NCBI GenBank assembly: GCA_963759125.1 | Contig: CAVWXN010000004.1 | Location: forward strand, 186,001 to 250,000 | Length of the DNA stretch: 64,000 bases | Reading direction: 5' to 3' | Source of the DNA: JABDQA01 sp963759125 | Lineage (GTDB): Bacteria; Desulfobacterota; Desulfobulbia; Desulfobulbales; Desulfocapsaceae | In this document: one piece after another, positions 54,978 through 63,485 of the stretch | How positions within the stretch are numbered: position 1 is the stretch's first letter | Layout of the letters: each line of letters opens with the position of its first letter | The notes under the pieces: model-generated | Told to the model about the DNA's origin: nothing | The model's database searches: none | Seen by the model: only the letters and a program-made list of their open reading frames with translations | Translations under genes and position numbers: made by a program

Positions 54978-55611
54978 TCCCCCTCGTTTGCAGGCAGAAT
55001 CTCTGCGCTTCTCCAGCAGTGGGCCTTACAACTTATCCCTGGCGCCAGGGTGTTGTGCAGGTCTGGACGGTATTTCCGGTGTGGGCAAGACCCGTCTGCT
55101 TAGGGCCCTGGCTGATATCGATCCAAGTAAAGGGAGAGTGACGCTGAACGGCAGGGAGAGGGAGCATTACAGGCCCCCGGATTGGCGCCGCCTGGTGGCC
55201 ATGATCCCAGCCGAATCGCGCTGGTGGCACCCGCTTGTCAGCGATCATCTGCCGCCTGAGTATAAGCAGGAACGGGCAGAAGAACTGGTTCGGGCCTGCG
55301 GCTTTGAGTCTGATATTCTCGGCTGGGATGTAACCCGGCTGTCTACCGGTGAGAAACAGCGATTAAGTCTTGTGCGGGCTTTGCTCAGAGATCCGCAGGT
55401 TCTGCTGCTTGACGAAGTTGGCTCCGGACTTGACCAGGACAACGCCCTGCTTCTCGAAACACTGGTAAGAAACTATCTCGACGGCAGCGGTGGTGCAGCG
55501 CTCTGGGTAAGCCACAATCCGGAGCAGTTGGAGCGGGTTGCGACGATATTTATGACCATGTATCAGGATCGTCTGCAGATCAGGAAACAGAACAATCCGA
55601 TAAGTCCTTGA
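54958..55611 (+). CDS. fetA: ABC transporter ATPase, FetA/YbbL-like
   Basis: 217 residues from TTG 54958, overlapping the kinase gene by 20 bases. Walker A reads GISGVGKTRLL, the signature RLSTGEKQRLSLVRALL and Walker B VLLLDEVGSGLD. The next gene is a FetB/UPF0014 permease, so the pair is FetAB-like, known in Escherichia coli as an iron exporter linked to peroxide resistance. The substrate here is inferred. The start is uncertain; TTG 54988 is another option. Confidence 0.82.
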   Translation: MSLSYLDPPRLQAESLRFSSSGPYNLSLAPGCCAGLDGISGVGKTRLLRALADIDPSKGRVTLNGREREHYRPPDWRRLVAMIPAESRWWHPLVSDHLPPEYKQERAEELVRACGFESDILGWDVTRLSTGEKQRLSLVRALLRDPQVLLLDEVGSGLDQDNALLLETLVRNYLDGSGGAALWVSHNPEQLERVATIFMTMYQDRLQIRKQNNPISP

Positions 55612-55627
55612 GGGAGTGTTGCTGACC

Positions 55628-56428
55628 ATGAATGTTGCCGCACTCTCACCGCTGGACTTGTCGATTGCCGCCGCTCTTATCCTGCTTCTCGCCGGGCTGA
55701 GCTTCAGACTCAAGCTTGGTCTCGAGTCGCAACTCATCATTGCCTCCGCCCGAATGGTCGTGCAACTATTGCTGATCGGGCTGGTTTTGCAATTTCTCTT
55801 TGCCACCAGTTCCGTCTGGCTGATTATTCTGGTTTCCCAGGTTATGCTGCTGGCTGCAGGTCGTGAGGTGAGGGCCCGCCTGAAGAGAAAACTGCGGGGA
55901 TTTTTTGGTTACCATGTCGGCATCACCTCGATGTTCGTTTCTTCATTTTCGGTTGCCCTGCTCGCGCTGCTTGTTATTTTGCGTCAGGATCCCTGGTACG
56001 AGCCGCGTTATTCGATCCCTTTTCTGGGGATGCTGCTTGGCAACACCATGACCGGAGTGGCGCTTGCGTCCGATCGGATGACAAGTCTATTCTATGACCA
56101 GAAGGAGATAATCGAGCAGAGGTTGATGCTCGGTGAGAGCCGTTCCGAAGCGGTCAGCGACATCCGGCGGGACTGCATGCGAACCGGCATGATCCCCCTG
56201 GTAAACTCGATGGCGGCAACCGGCCTCGTCAGTCTGCCGGGTATGATGACCGGACAGATTCTGGGGGGTACGCCGCCGATCGAGGCGGTAAAATATCAGA
56301 TTCTGATCATGTTTCTGATTGGTGCAGGATCAGGATTCGGGGTGGTCTGTGCCATCGTGATGATTGAAAAGCATCTGTTTGACGATCGCCAGCGCCTTGT
56401 TCTTGACAAATTGCTCCCGGAAGAGTGA
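55628..56428 (+). CDS. fetB: FetB/YbbM-type ABC permease (UPF0014)
   Basis: 266 residues with about seven membrane helices. LGLESQLIIASARMVVQLLLIG, FLGMLLGNTMTGVALASDRM and LPGMMTGQILGGTPPIEAVKYQI are the UPF0014 hallmarks. I chose ATG 55628 with AGGGAG upstream over GTG 55616. It works with the preceding ATPase. Confidence 0.9.
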   Translation: MNVAALSPLDLSIAAALILLLAGLSFRLKLGLESQLIIASARMVVQLLLIGLVLQFLFATSSVWLIILVSQVMLLAAGREVRARLKRKLRGFFGYHVGITSMFVSSFSVALLALLVILRQDPWYEPRYSIPFLGMLLGNTMTGVALASDRMTSLFYDQKEIIEQRLMLGESRSEAVSDIRRDCMRTGMIPLVNSMAATGLVSLPGMMTGQILGGTPPIEAVKYQILIMFLIGAGSGFGVVCAIVMIEKHLFDDRQRLVLDKLLPEE

Positions 56429-56478
56429 GATACACCGCGTTAAGGCAGCGAACGTGATCATGCCAAAGAGAGAGTGAT

Positions 56479-56994
56479 ATGAACGAGAAATTAGATTTTA
56501 TTTTCCAACGACGAAGTGTCAGGCTCTTCACCGATGAACCGGTTACCGACGCCCATATCAAAGCAATTCTGCAAGCCGGCATGTCGGCACCCTCGGCCAG
56601 GGCCAGGGATCCGTGGCGTTTTGTCGTCACCCGGCAGCCTGAAGATCTTGAGGCAATGAGGGCTATCGCTCCCAACGGCTCGATGTTGAAGGGGGCGGCG
56701 GCCGCCTTTCTGGTTTGCGGAGATATCGAGGCGGCCCACGAGAATCAGGAATCGTATATGCTGCAGGATGTATCCGCCTGTATCGAGAACATGCTTCTGG
56801 CCATAAACGGTCTCGGTCTCGGTGGCTGCTGGATAGGCATTCACCCGAGGAAGGAGAGGATAGAGGGAATGAGAGCCCATTTCAAGCTGCCTGATTCGAT
56901 CATCCCGGTCGCCTGTATTGCGCTGGGCCAGCCGCTGAGCAAGCCGGAAAAGCGCACCCGGTTCAACAGTGACTATGTGCTTGTCAACCGTTAA
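56479..56994 (+). CDS. Nitroreductase family flavoprotein
   Basis: 171 residues of the FMN-dependent nitroreductase fold. The opening FIFQRRSVRLFTDEPVTDAHI, APSARARDPWRFVVTR and the GLGGCWIGIHPRKERIEGM segment near the end are typical. Short members like this act on nitro compounds, quinones or related acceptors; the substrate is unknown. A ribosome site GAGAG precedes the ATG. Confidence 0.9.
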   Translation: MNEKLDFIFQRRSVRLFTDEPVTDAHIKAILQAGMSAPSARARDPWRFVVTRQPEDLEAMRAIAPNGSMLKGAAAAFLVCGDIEAAHENQESYMLQDVSACIENMLLAINGLGLGGCWIGIHPRKERIEGMRAHFKLPDSIIPVACIALGQPLSKPEKRTRFNSDYVLVNR

Positions 56995-57078
56995 GCAGGC
57001 CAGGGGTGAGCAGCTTAAAGCATGGAAGGCGGCCCTCTCAGGCCGTGGACAATAATCAGATGAAAAGAAGAGAGAACG

Positions 57079-58809
57079 ATGGGTAAGAAAGTAGTTGTAG
57101 TCGGAGCAGTTGCCGCAGGGCCGAAAGCCGCAGTGAGGGTGAAGCGCCTCGATCCGGATGCCGAGGTGCTGCTGATCGATGAGGACAGCCTGATTTCCTA
57201 TGGCGGGTGTGGTATTCCCTATTATGTATCGGGCGACGTTCCGGATGAAAAGGATTTACGATCAACCAACTTTCACATGCTCAGGGATGAGTACTTTTTT
57301 GAAAAGGCGAAAGGTGTCCGCACGCTGACCTCCACCCGGGTGACGGCCATCGATAGACTCAAAAAAAGTCTCACCATCGAGACTGTGGCGACGGGCGAGA
57401 TGCAGGAAATCAGCTACGATAAGCTGATGCTGGCCACCGGCAGCGAACCGATAGTACCACCGCTCCCCGGCCTCGATCTGGACGGGGTGTTCACCGTCAA
57501 CAATCTGCATAAAGCCATTGAGATCAAGGATCGGATTGCCAAAGGCAAGGTCAGCAAAGCAGTGATCGTAGGCGGCGGGGCGATCGGCATCGAGATGGCC
57601 GAGGCCTTCAAGGACCTGTGGGGTATCGACGCCACCATCGTCGAGCTCAAGACCCATCTGCTGCCCAACCTGGTCGACTGGGAAATGGCTGACATCCTCA
57701 CCAAACACCTGCGCGACAGCGGGCTTGAGGTTCATCTTGAAGAGGCGGCGCTGGAAATCCTCGGCGACGAGGAGGGCAGGGTGCGCGGAGTCAGGACCGA
57801 TAAGAGGGAGATCGACGGCGATATGGTCATCATGGCCGTTGGTGTCCGTCCCCGCTCAATACTGGCGCAGGAAGCCGGGCTGCACGTTTCCAGAGGCAGC
57901 GCTATCGCGGTGAATGAAAGGATGCAGACTTCCGATCCGGACATCTACGCGGCCGGCGATTGTGTGGAAATCACCAACCTGGTATCGGGCCAGAAATTTT
58001 TTGCTCCGCTCGGTTCTCTGGCCAACAAGCAGGGCCGGGTGGCTGGTGACAATATCTGCGGGTTGCCGTCGGTTTTCAAGGGCGGGGTCGGCAGTTTTAT
58101 CATGAAGGGTTTCGAGATGAGCATCGGCTCAGCGGGGCTTACCTTGGAGGCTGCAAGGGAGGCCGGCTTTGATGCCGACATCTCGCTTACTTCGCCGATC
58201 GACAGGGCCCACTTCTATCCGACCCAGGCGGTCACCTGTTTTCTCATGGTATTCGACCGTAGGACCAGGCGGGTACTTGGTCTGCAGGGAGTCGGACCGA
58301 TGGGTGACGGCATCCTGGCCCGGATCAACGGTGCTGCACCGCTGCTCTGCGACGGTGCTTGCATCGAAGATTTTAACAATATCGAGATGGCCTATTCCCC
58401 CCCGTTTTCGGCCGCCATCGACTCAATCAATGCAGCCGCCTATGTAGCTGAGAATTTATGTGACAACAGGATGCGAAAAGTCGATATGAGTGATTTCTTC
58501 AGCTATATGGACAGTCCAGCGCAACATCCGGACTGGATCATGCTCGATGTACGTCATCCCAAACAGGCCGCCCCGTTTGTCGAAAAGTTCGGCTCAGAGC
58601 GCTGGCTCTCACTTCCCTATGACGAGGTCCGTGACCGTTACCAGGAACTGCCGCAGGACAAGACCATGGTCATCATCTGCAACGCCGGTTCCAGGTCATA
58701 CGAGATCCAGCGCTTTCTCGATCATCATGGGTACAGGAACAATACGGTGCTGGCGGGCGGTATCAACGTGGTCAAGCGGATGAACGTCGACTGGCTGCCG
58801 TCCACATAG
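57079..58809 (+). CDS. CoA-disulfide reductase-type flavoprotein fused to rhodanese
   Basis: 576 residues. An FAD/NAD(P)-dependent disulfide reductase domain has GAVAAGPKAAVRVKRLDP (the dinucleotide loop reads GAVAAG), the single active cysteine in SYGGCGIPYYVSG (C44), VIVGGGAIGIEMAEAF and IYAAGDCVE. A C-terminal rhodanese domain (about 470-576) has its cysteine in ICNAGSRSYE. This architecture is known as CoA-disulfide/CoA-persulfide (polysulfide) reductase and is common in sulfur-metabolising anaerobes. The last two codons and stop lie inside the end of the repeat at 58803. Confidence 0.9.
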   Translation: MGKKVVVVGAVAAGPKAAVRVKRLDPDAEVLLIDEDSLISYGGCGIPYYVSGDVPDEKDLRSTNFHMLRDEYFFEKAKGVRTLTSTRVTAIDRLKKSLTIETVATGEMQEISYDKLMLATGSEPIVPPLPGLDLDGVFTVNNLHKAIEIKDRIAKGKVSKAVIVGGGAIGIEMAEAFKDLWGIDATIVELKTHLLPNLVDWEMADILTKHLRDSGLEVHLEEAALEILGDEEGRVRGVRTDKREIDGDMVIMAVGVRPRSILAQEAGLHVSRGSAIAVNERMQTSDPDIYAAGDCVEITNLVSGQKFFAPLGSLANKQGRVAGDNICGLPSVFKGGVGSFIMKGFEMSIGSAGLTLEAAREAGFDADISLTSPIDRAHFYPTQAVTCFLMVFDRRTRRVLGLQGVGPMGDGILARINGAAPLLCDGACIEDFNNIEMAYSPPFSAAIDSINAAAYVAENLCDNRMRKVDMSDFFSYMDSPAQHPDWIMLDVRHPKQAAPFVEKFGSERWLSLPYDEVRDRYQELPQDKTMVIICNAGSRSYEIQRFLDHHGYRNNTVLAGGINVVKRMNVDWLPST

Positions 58810-58922
58810 TGACCTAAGGGCAATCCCTCCCTTCATACTGTGTTGCTCTCAGCGTTGCCTGCTCCGCCGGCTCCTCGCTCGCGCCTTGCCTGAAGGGCGC
58901 CTTGAACTTAGGTCGTGATGTG
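58803..58922. mobile_element. MITE-like element, copy at the end of the CoA-disulfide reductase gene
   Basis: 120 bases with inverted ends: CACATAGTGACCTAAG at the left and CTTAGGTCGTGATGTG at the right. The core shares GTTGCTC, TGCCTGCTC, CCGCCGGCTCC, CTCGC and GCCTTGCCTGA with the copies at 25497 and 29135. The left end supplies the gene's stop codon (acaTAG). Confidence 0.7.
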
Positions 58923-58948
58923 GAGACGTATAAAAAGAGAGAAAAAGT

Positions 58949-58984
58949 GGGGACACGATGGCCTGTGTCCCCATGTACGTCCCC
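58949..58984. repeat. REP-like palindrome (GGGGACAC...GTGTCCCC)
   Basis: GGGGACAC (58949-58956) and GTGTCCCC (58965-58972) form an 8-bp stem with an 8-base loop, followed by ATGTACGTCCCC. The same hairpin base and a similar tail (GTATATGTACCC) recur at 63412-63475. It lies just after the end of the minus-strand PHP gene and may also end its transcript. Confidence 0.55.
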
Positions 58985-58987
58985 AAT

Positions 58988-59767
58988 TTACTTATTCACA
59001 AGAAGGGCGGGAATTTTGTCGAAGTGGCGGCCCACTTCAGAAGGGCTGTGAGCGTCCGAACCCAGTGCCAGGGGGATGGATTTACCACCAGCCAGAGATA
59101 TGATTTCCGGCAGCGGAAAGGGCAGGCCGCGGTACTTATAGCCCGAAGTGTTGATCTCCAGAGCCATAGAGGCTTGCTTGACTTCGTCGAGCAGGGTGTC
59201 GATCTGCTGCCAGTGACTGTCCTCTAGATAGAGGTTGGGCTGATGCCTGAGGCCGGCATCGAGATGGCAGAGCACGTCGGCCGGGATGGTTTGGACCGCT
59301 TCCGTTAGGGTGGCAAAATAGCGACTCAGCAATCTGCGGTCACCGTAGCGCTTGACGATATCGATGTTTCTTGGATTATTACTTAAGACATTGAGGTGTT
59401 CGTCGTAGCCGTCCACCTTGAAAAAATGGCAGCTCAGTCCAACCCTGTCCCATTTTCTTCGCCCCAGTCTTTCGATGATCCGGTCAGGGTAGTCGGGGTT
59501 GTAGCCGACCTCAACACCGAGGCCGATTTCGATCCTCTCACCATAGCGTTTCTGCAGCCGTTGGCCTTCCTCAAAATATTCGTCAAAGTCTTTTTCGGTG
59601 AGCCAGGAGCGGAAATGGGCATTGATCCCTTCCTCCAGATGCTCGAGAAAGACCACCCGCTTGAGCCCCTGATCTATGGCGCCGACCACATATTCCTCCA
59701 TGGTGCCGCTGGCATGCCGGCACAGACTGGTGTGGATATGCGTATCTGACAGGATATCGGCATTCAT
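58988..59767 (-). CDS. PHP-domain phosphatase (HisK-type histidinol-phosphatase-like)
   Basis: 259 residues. The metal motif DTHIHTSLCRHASGTMEEYV at the start, a FLEHLEEG strand, the IGLGVEVGYNPDY motif, LSCHFFKVDG, VLCHLDAGLRH and LALGSDAHSPSEVG supply the histidines and aspartates of a PHP active site. HisK histidinol-phosphatases share this layout. No histidine genes are near, so another phosphoester is possible. Confidence 0.85.
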   Translation of the reverse strand: MNADILSDTHIHTSLCRHASGTMEEYVVGAIDQGLKRVVFLEHLEEGINAHFRSWLTEKDFDEYFEEGQRLQKRYGERIEIGLGVEVGYNPDYPDRIIERLGRRKWDRVGLSCHFFKVDGYDEHLNVLSNNPRNIDIVKRYGDRRLLSRYFATLTEAVQTIPADVLCHLDAGLRHQPNLYLEDSHWQQIDTLLDEVKQASMALEINTSGYKYRGLPFPLPEIISLAGGKSIPLALGSDAHSPSEVGRHFDKIPALLVNK

Positions 59768-59833
59768 GGGAAACAGAAGGACTTCAAAGCATATTCAGTG
59801 CCGGACACTGAGCACGGAGACCGGCCGAATCTC
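59768..59833. other. Short gap upstream of the PHP gene
   Basis: No gene or clear site is seen in these 66 bases, which separate the PHP gene from a possible small gene on the same strand. Confidence 0.3.
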
Positions 59834-60028
59834 TCAGGCGTTTCCCTTCGGGAAAAAGTGGAGCGTGCCGTCGATATCGGAGGTATCACAATAATGACCC
59901 ATCTCCAGTTCAAGATCGACATATTCTTCAATACCGTCAATATCAAGAGAGAGAGAAGGACCGTCAGGAAGGTGGTAGATAATGGTGCTGACGCTGGTCA
60001 GATCCACCGGGCGGACAAACAATTTCAT
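59834..60028 (-). CDS. Possible small conserved-looking protein
   Basis: A 64-codon frame from ATG 60028 (MKLFVRPVDL) to 59834. Its composition is protein-like: a hydrophobic/acidic alternation (SLSLDIDGIEEYVDLELEMG) and an end FFPKGNA. It is on the same strand as, and upstream of, the PHP gene. The ribosome site is poor (TTGGGATTG), and the frame is open 39 bases further upstream. No family is recognised. Confidence 0.4.
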   Translation of the reverse strand: MKLFVRPVDLTSVSTIIYHLPDGPSLSLDIDGIEEYVDLELEMGHYCDTSDIDGTLHFFPKGNA

Positions 60029-60239
60029 TAACAATCCCAAGGGTGGTTCAATAATATGTAAGGGCAATCATAAAAGCAGTTCAAATTTACCTGCTTATTG
60101 GAGAGAAACATATACGAACATTTGCCGAAAACTGCAAGCGTCATCCGATCATCTTTTAGGCCCTGGTTGGTAGTTGACTGTTATTTAAGCATTTAAATTT
60201 TAGCTCGGTAACAAGAGATAGGGTAGCCCTATTTGTAGT

Positions 60240-60268
60240 TTGACACGATTGGTCCAACCGTTTATTAT
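60240..60268 (+). promoter_or_regulatory. Strong sigma-70-type promoter before the YkgJ-like gene
   Basis: TTGACA at 60240-60245, a 17-base spacer and TATTAT at 60263-60268. The transcript would have a leader of about 65 bases with a small hairpin CCACC-ACAA-GGTGG (60295-60308). The rest of the gap from 60029 shows nothing else. Confidence 0.65.
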
Positions 60269-60338
60269 TGCGCGTTCGAGCACACGCAATTTTACCACCA
60301 CAAGGTGGCTGTTATAATTTTTAATATGGGTAGTAAAA

Positions 60339-61280
60339 ATGAGTCAAAATGAGTTGAACGCGAAAGAAAAAGTTCTCTTCGGCAAAAGCACCAATCCCTC
60401 AAATATCGAGCCCCTCAAGCTGACCATGGACAGTCAGCTGAAGTTTCGCTGTTATCCCGGGGTCAGTTGTTTTACCGCCTGCTGCGGCAACATCAAGATT
60501 GTCTTGACCCCCTATGACATCCTGATGCTGACCCGCCGGCTGCAGATCCCTCCCCACGAGCTTCTGCATACCTACACAACCCCGACCTATCTGGAAAAGA
60601 CCGATATGCCAGGTGTCGCGATCAAGTTGCGGGAGGATGACAACAAATGCCCCTTCGTAACCCCCGAGGGGTGCACCGTCTACACCGACCGGCCCACTGC
60701 CTGCCGCTACTATCCAGTCGGGATGGCTGATTTCCGCGAGGGAGGCAGCAAAGACGCCGATGGCAACGAAGTAACTCCCGATGAGGAAAAATTCTTTTTC
60801 TTGGTCAAGGAGGATCACTGCAAGGGCCACGAGGAAGATAAACTCTGGACCGTTGGCGAATGGCGAGCCGATCAGGGAGTCGACGTGCGTGATGAGATGA
60901 ACAAGAAATGGCTGCGGCTTATCATGCGCCGCAAGTCTTTCGGTCATCAGGCCAATCTTTCTGAGCAGGCCAAACGGATGTTCTTCATGGCCTCCACCGA
61001 TTTAAATCATTTCCGCCGCTTTATCTTTGAGAGCTCATTTCTCGATACCTATATGCTCGACGAAAAGCTGGTTGAAACAATCAAGGATGACGATGTCGAA
61101 CTCATGCTGTTCTCCTTCGATTACCTGGCCCATAGCTTGTTTGGGGCGGAAATACCGGGGATGAGCATCAAGGAAGAAAAGATCCAGGAAAAAGTTGCCC
61201 AGATCAAGCAGCGTCAGGATGATGCGGTGATCAGTGCGGTGCAGGATTATGAGGATTTGAAGAAACAGCGGGACAAGTAG
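60339..61280 (+). CDS. YkgJ-family cysteine-cluster protein
   Basis: 313 residues. The N-terminal cysteine cluster FRCYPGVSCFTACCG, the later CPFVTPEGCTVYTDRPTACRYYPVG and the histidine/cysteine in DHCKGHEED match the YkgJ zinc- or iron-binding family (CxxxCxxCC type). The C-terminal half is helical and ends in a charged coiled coil. The function of the family is not established. It has its own promoter and terminator, so it is a single-gene unit. Confidence 0.85.
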   Translation: MSQNELNAKEKVLFGKSTNPSNIEPLKLTMDSQLKFRCYPGVSCFTACCGNIKIVLTPYDILMLTRRLQIPPHELLHTYTTPTYLEKTDMPGVAIKLREDDNKCPFVTPEGCTVYTDRPTACRYYPVGMADFREGGSKDADGNEVTPDEEKFFFLVKEDHCKGHEEDKLWTVGEWRADQGVDVRDEMNKKWLRLIMRRKSFGHQANLSEQAKRMFFMASTDLNHFRRFIFESSFLDTYMLDEKLVETIKDDDVELMLFSFDYLAHSLFGAEIPGMSIKEEKIQEKVAQIKQRQDDAVISAVQDYEDLKKQRDK

Positions 61281-61309
61281 CAACTATAACTGATCATTTT
61301 CGATCTCAA

Positions 61310-61346
61310 GGGCCGCGGAGGAAGTTCCGTCGGCCCTCTTTTCTTT
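61310..61346 (+). terminator. Rho-independent terminator after the YkgJ-like gene
   Basis: GGGCCG (61310-61315) pairs with CGGCCC (61331-61336), with an inner CGGA/TTCCG pairing, and is followed by TCTTTTCTTT. It lies 30 bases after the stop codon. Confidence 0.8.
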
Positions 61347-61402
61347 AATAATTACCAGCCGTTTCAAACGAGACCTGAAGAATAAAAAAAAACAATCAAA
61401 TG

Positions 61403-61431
61403 TTGGGTACGGCGCTACAGTTTATTATAGT
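61403..61431 (+). promoter_or_regulatory. Promoter of the pabB-pabC gene
   Basis: TTGGGT at 61403-61408, a 17-base spacer and TATAGT at 61426-61431, 60 bases before the ATG. The -10 box is good and the -35 box is weak. Confidence 0.5.
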
Positions 61432-61490
61432 GTGCCGTTATGTATATTTGTGATCCACACCCTGAACCGGCTCCGCCTCGATCCATTTAG

Positions 61491-63399
61491 ATGACCCACA
61501 GGATTCTGCACGATAAGGAGATATCCCGACTGTTAGCCGCGCTTGGCGACCAGCAGGACTTTGTCTATCTCGATACCTCCATGCCGGATGCTATGAACCA
61601 CCGGTCTCTGCTGTTCACCGAACCCGTTGACAGGCTTCGTCTTGCGGTTGGTGAAGACCGCGGTGAGTTTCTTGATAAAGCGGCCCAGAGGCTGGACCAG
61701 GGCTTTTATCTTGCCGGCTGGCTCGGTTATGAATTCCTGCATGATGAGCTGGCCATCAGCCTCAAAGATGACTCGCCGCCGCTGGCCGATTTAGGGGTCT
61801 ACGAGGCTCCGATGAGATTTGATCATCACAGTGGGGTGAATGATTTCCCCGCTCTGGCAGAATCTGGATCGGGCGAATCGGACTACCGGCTCACCAATCT
61901 GCAGCCGACCATCGATGAAGACCAGTATTGCAGGGCCATAGACACGGATTCTCGAATATATAGCCGCCGGCGACACCTATCAGGTAAACTACACCTTCAA
62001 GCTTCACTTTGATTTTGACGGGTCGGTGGCCGGGCTCTACCGTGATCTGCGGCGCAGTCAGCCAGTTCCCTACGGCTGCTATATAAAGCGCGGTGATTGT
62101 CACGTTCTGTCTTTTTCCCCCGAATTGTTCTTTCGCTTGGATTCAGAAAGGATCATTGCCCGGCCAATGAAGGGAACGATGAAGCGGGGCCGTTTCGGTG
62201 CCGAGGATGAGCAAATCGCTGAGCGGTTGAACGGCGATGTGAAAAATCGCAGTGAAAATGTGATGATCGTCGATCTACTCCGCAACGACCTGTCCCACCT
62301 GGTTGACAATACCGGTGGCGGGGTGGTCGAGGTGGAGTCGCTCTTCGACGTGGAGCGCTATCGAACTGTGTTTCAGATGACTTCGACCATTATTGCCAAA
62401 CGTTTTCACCAGGATCGGGTTCGTCCCTCCCGAATCCTGGAGGCGATTTTCCCCTGCGGCTCGGTCACCGGCGCCCCGAAAATCAGAACGATGGAGATAA
62501 TCGAGGAGCTGGAGCTCGAGTCGCGCGGCGTATACACCGGTGCGATCGGTTATTTTGGGCCAGAGGGGGAGGCAACCTTCAACGTGCCGATAAGAACAGT
62601 CATGATCGACGGCGGAAGAGGGGAGATGGGTATCGGCTCAGGTATTGTCGCCGATTCTTCCCCCCGGGATGAATGGCGGGAATGTTTGCTCAAGGCCCGC
62701 TTCCTGACCCATCCGCCCCCGCCTTTCGAGCTGCTTGAGACAATGCTTTATGATCCGCAGGAGGGGTATCTGTTTCTTGATGAGCACCTCGACCGGTTGA
62801 CGGCATCTGCCGACTATCTCGGCCGGACCTGCGATGGCCAGCACTTGCGAGCGGAGCTTGGAGAGTTGGCTGAAAAAATTAACGGCAGCGGCTGCAAAAG
62901 GGTGCGGCTGCTGGTCTCAGATGACGGCGAAGCAGTGCTCGAGGTCCACGACTGCGATCGCCCCCAGGCACTCTCTCTTGGCGAGGCCCGCGCCTCAGCT
63001 TCTCAGCTCAATGGTCTGATCGACTTCGCCTCCGAATCGACGGACAGTTCCTCGCCCTGGCTGTTTCACAAAACAACGCGGCGGCAACTCTACGACAACG
63101 CCTGGCGCCAGGCTCGCTCAGAAGGGCTGCTCGATCTGGTTTTCTGCAATGAGAAGGGCGAGGTCACCGAAGGGGCTATCTCGAACGTCATCGTTGAGCA
63201 AAGCGGCAGATTCTTCACGCCGCCACTCGAGTGCGGGCTGCTGCCCGGGATCATGCGATCTGTTATGCTTAAAGGTGAGGGGGAATTCGAGATAACTGAA
63301 AAGGTGCTCAGCAAAGACGACCTGCAGCGGGCCGACAATCTCTATCTATGTAACTCAGTGCGCGGGGTCGTTCCGGTAAGGTTAAGGGAAAAGAGCTGA
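61491..63399 (+). CDS. pabBC: Fused aminodeoxychorismate synthase component I/lyase PabB-PabC (frame break)
   Basis: About 636 residues making p-aminobenzoate for folate. The chorismate-binding half has GDTYQVNYTFKL, SPELFFRL, the RPMKGTMKRG motif with the lysine that marks PabB rather than TrpE, SENVMIVDLLRNDLSHL and PCGSVTGAPKIRTMEII. The C-terminal PLP lyase half has FELLETMLYD, YLFLDEHLDRL, the PLP lysine in FHKTTRRQLYD and EVTEGAISNVIV. An extra A near 61943 breaks the frame; without it the sequence reads AIDRILEYIAAGDTYQVNYTF. PabB-PabC fusions are known. It stands alone behind its own promoter. Confidence 0.88.
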
Positions 63400-63411
63400 G
63401 GGAAATCGTCA

Positions 63412-63463
63412 GGGACACAGGCTTATCATGTCCCCTCTGAAGGGACATGATAACCTGTGTCCC
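63412..63463. repeat. 22-bp-stem hairpin between convergent genes (REP-like)
   Basis: GGGACACAGG (63412-63421) and TTATCATGTCCC (63423-63434) pair exactly with GGGACATGATAA (63442-63453) and CCTGTGTCCC (63454-63463). There is one bulged C at 63422 and a 7-base loop. It lies between pabBC and the convergent unknown gene and can act as a two-way terminator. The GGGACAC/GTGTCCC base is shared with 58949-58972. Confidence 0.65.
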
Positions 63464-63485
63464 CGTATATGTACCCTTAACTGTC

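Noticed and set aside
58915..59103. Plus-strand frame of 62 codons
   Set aside because: It is made of repeat and REP-like sequence and the antisense of the PHP gene.
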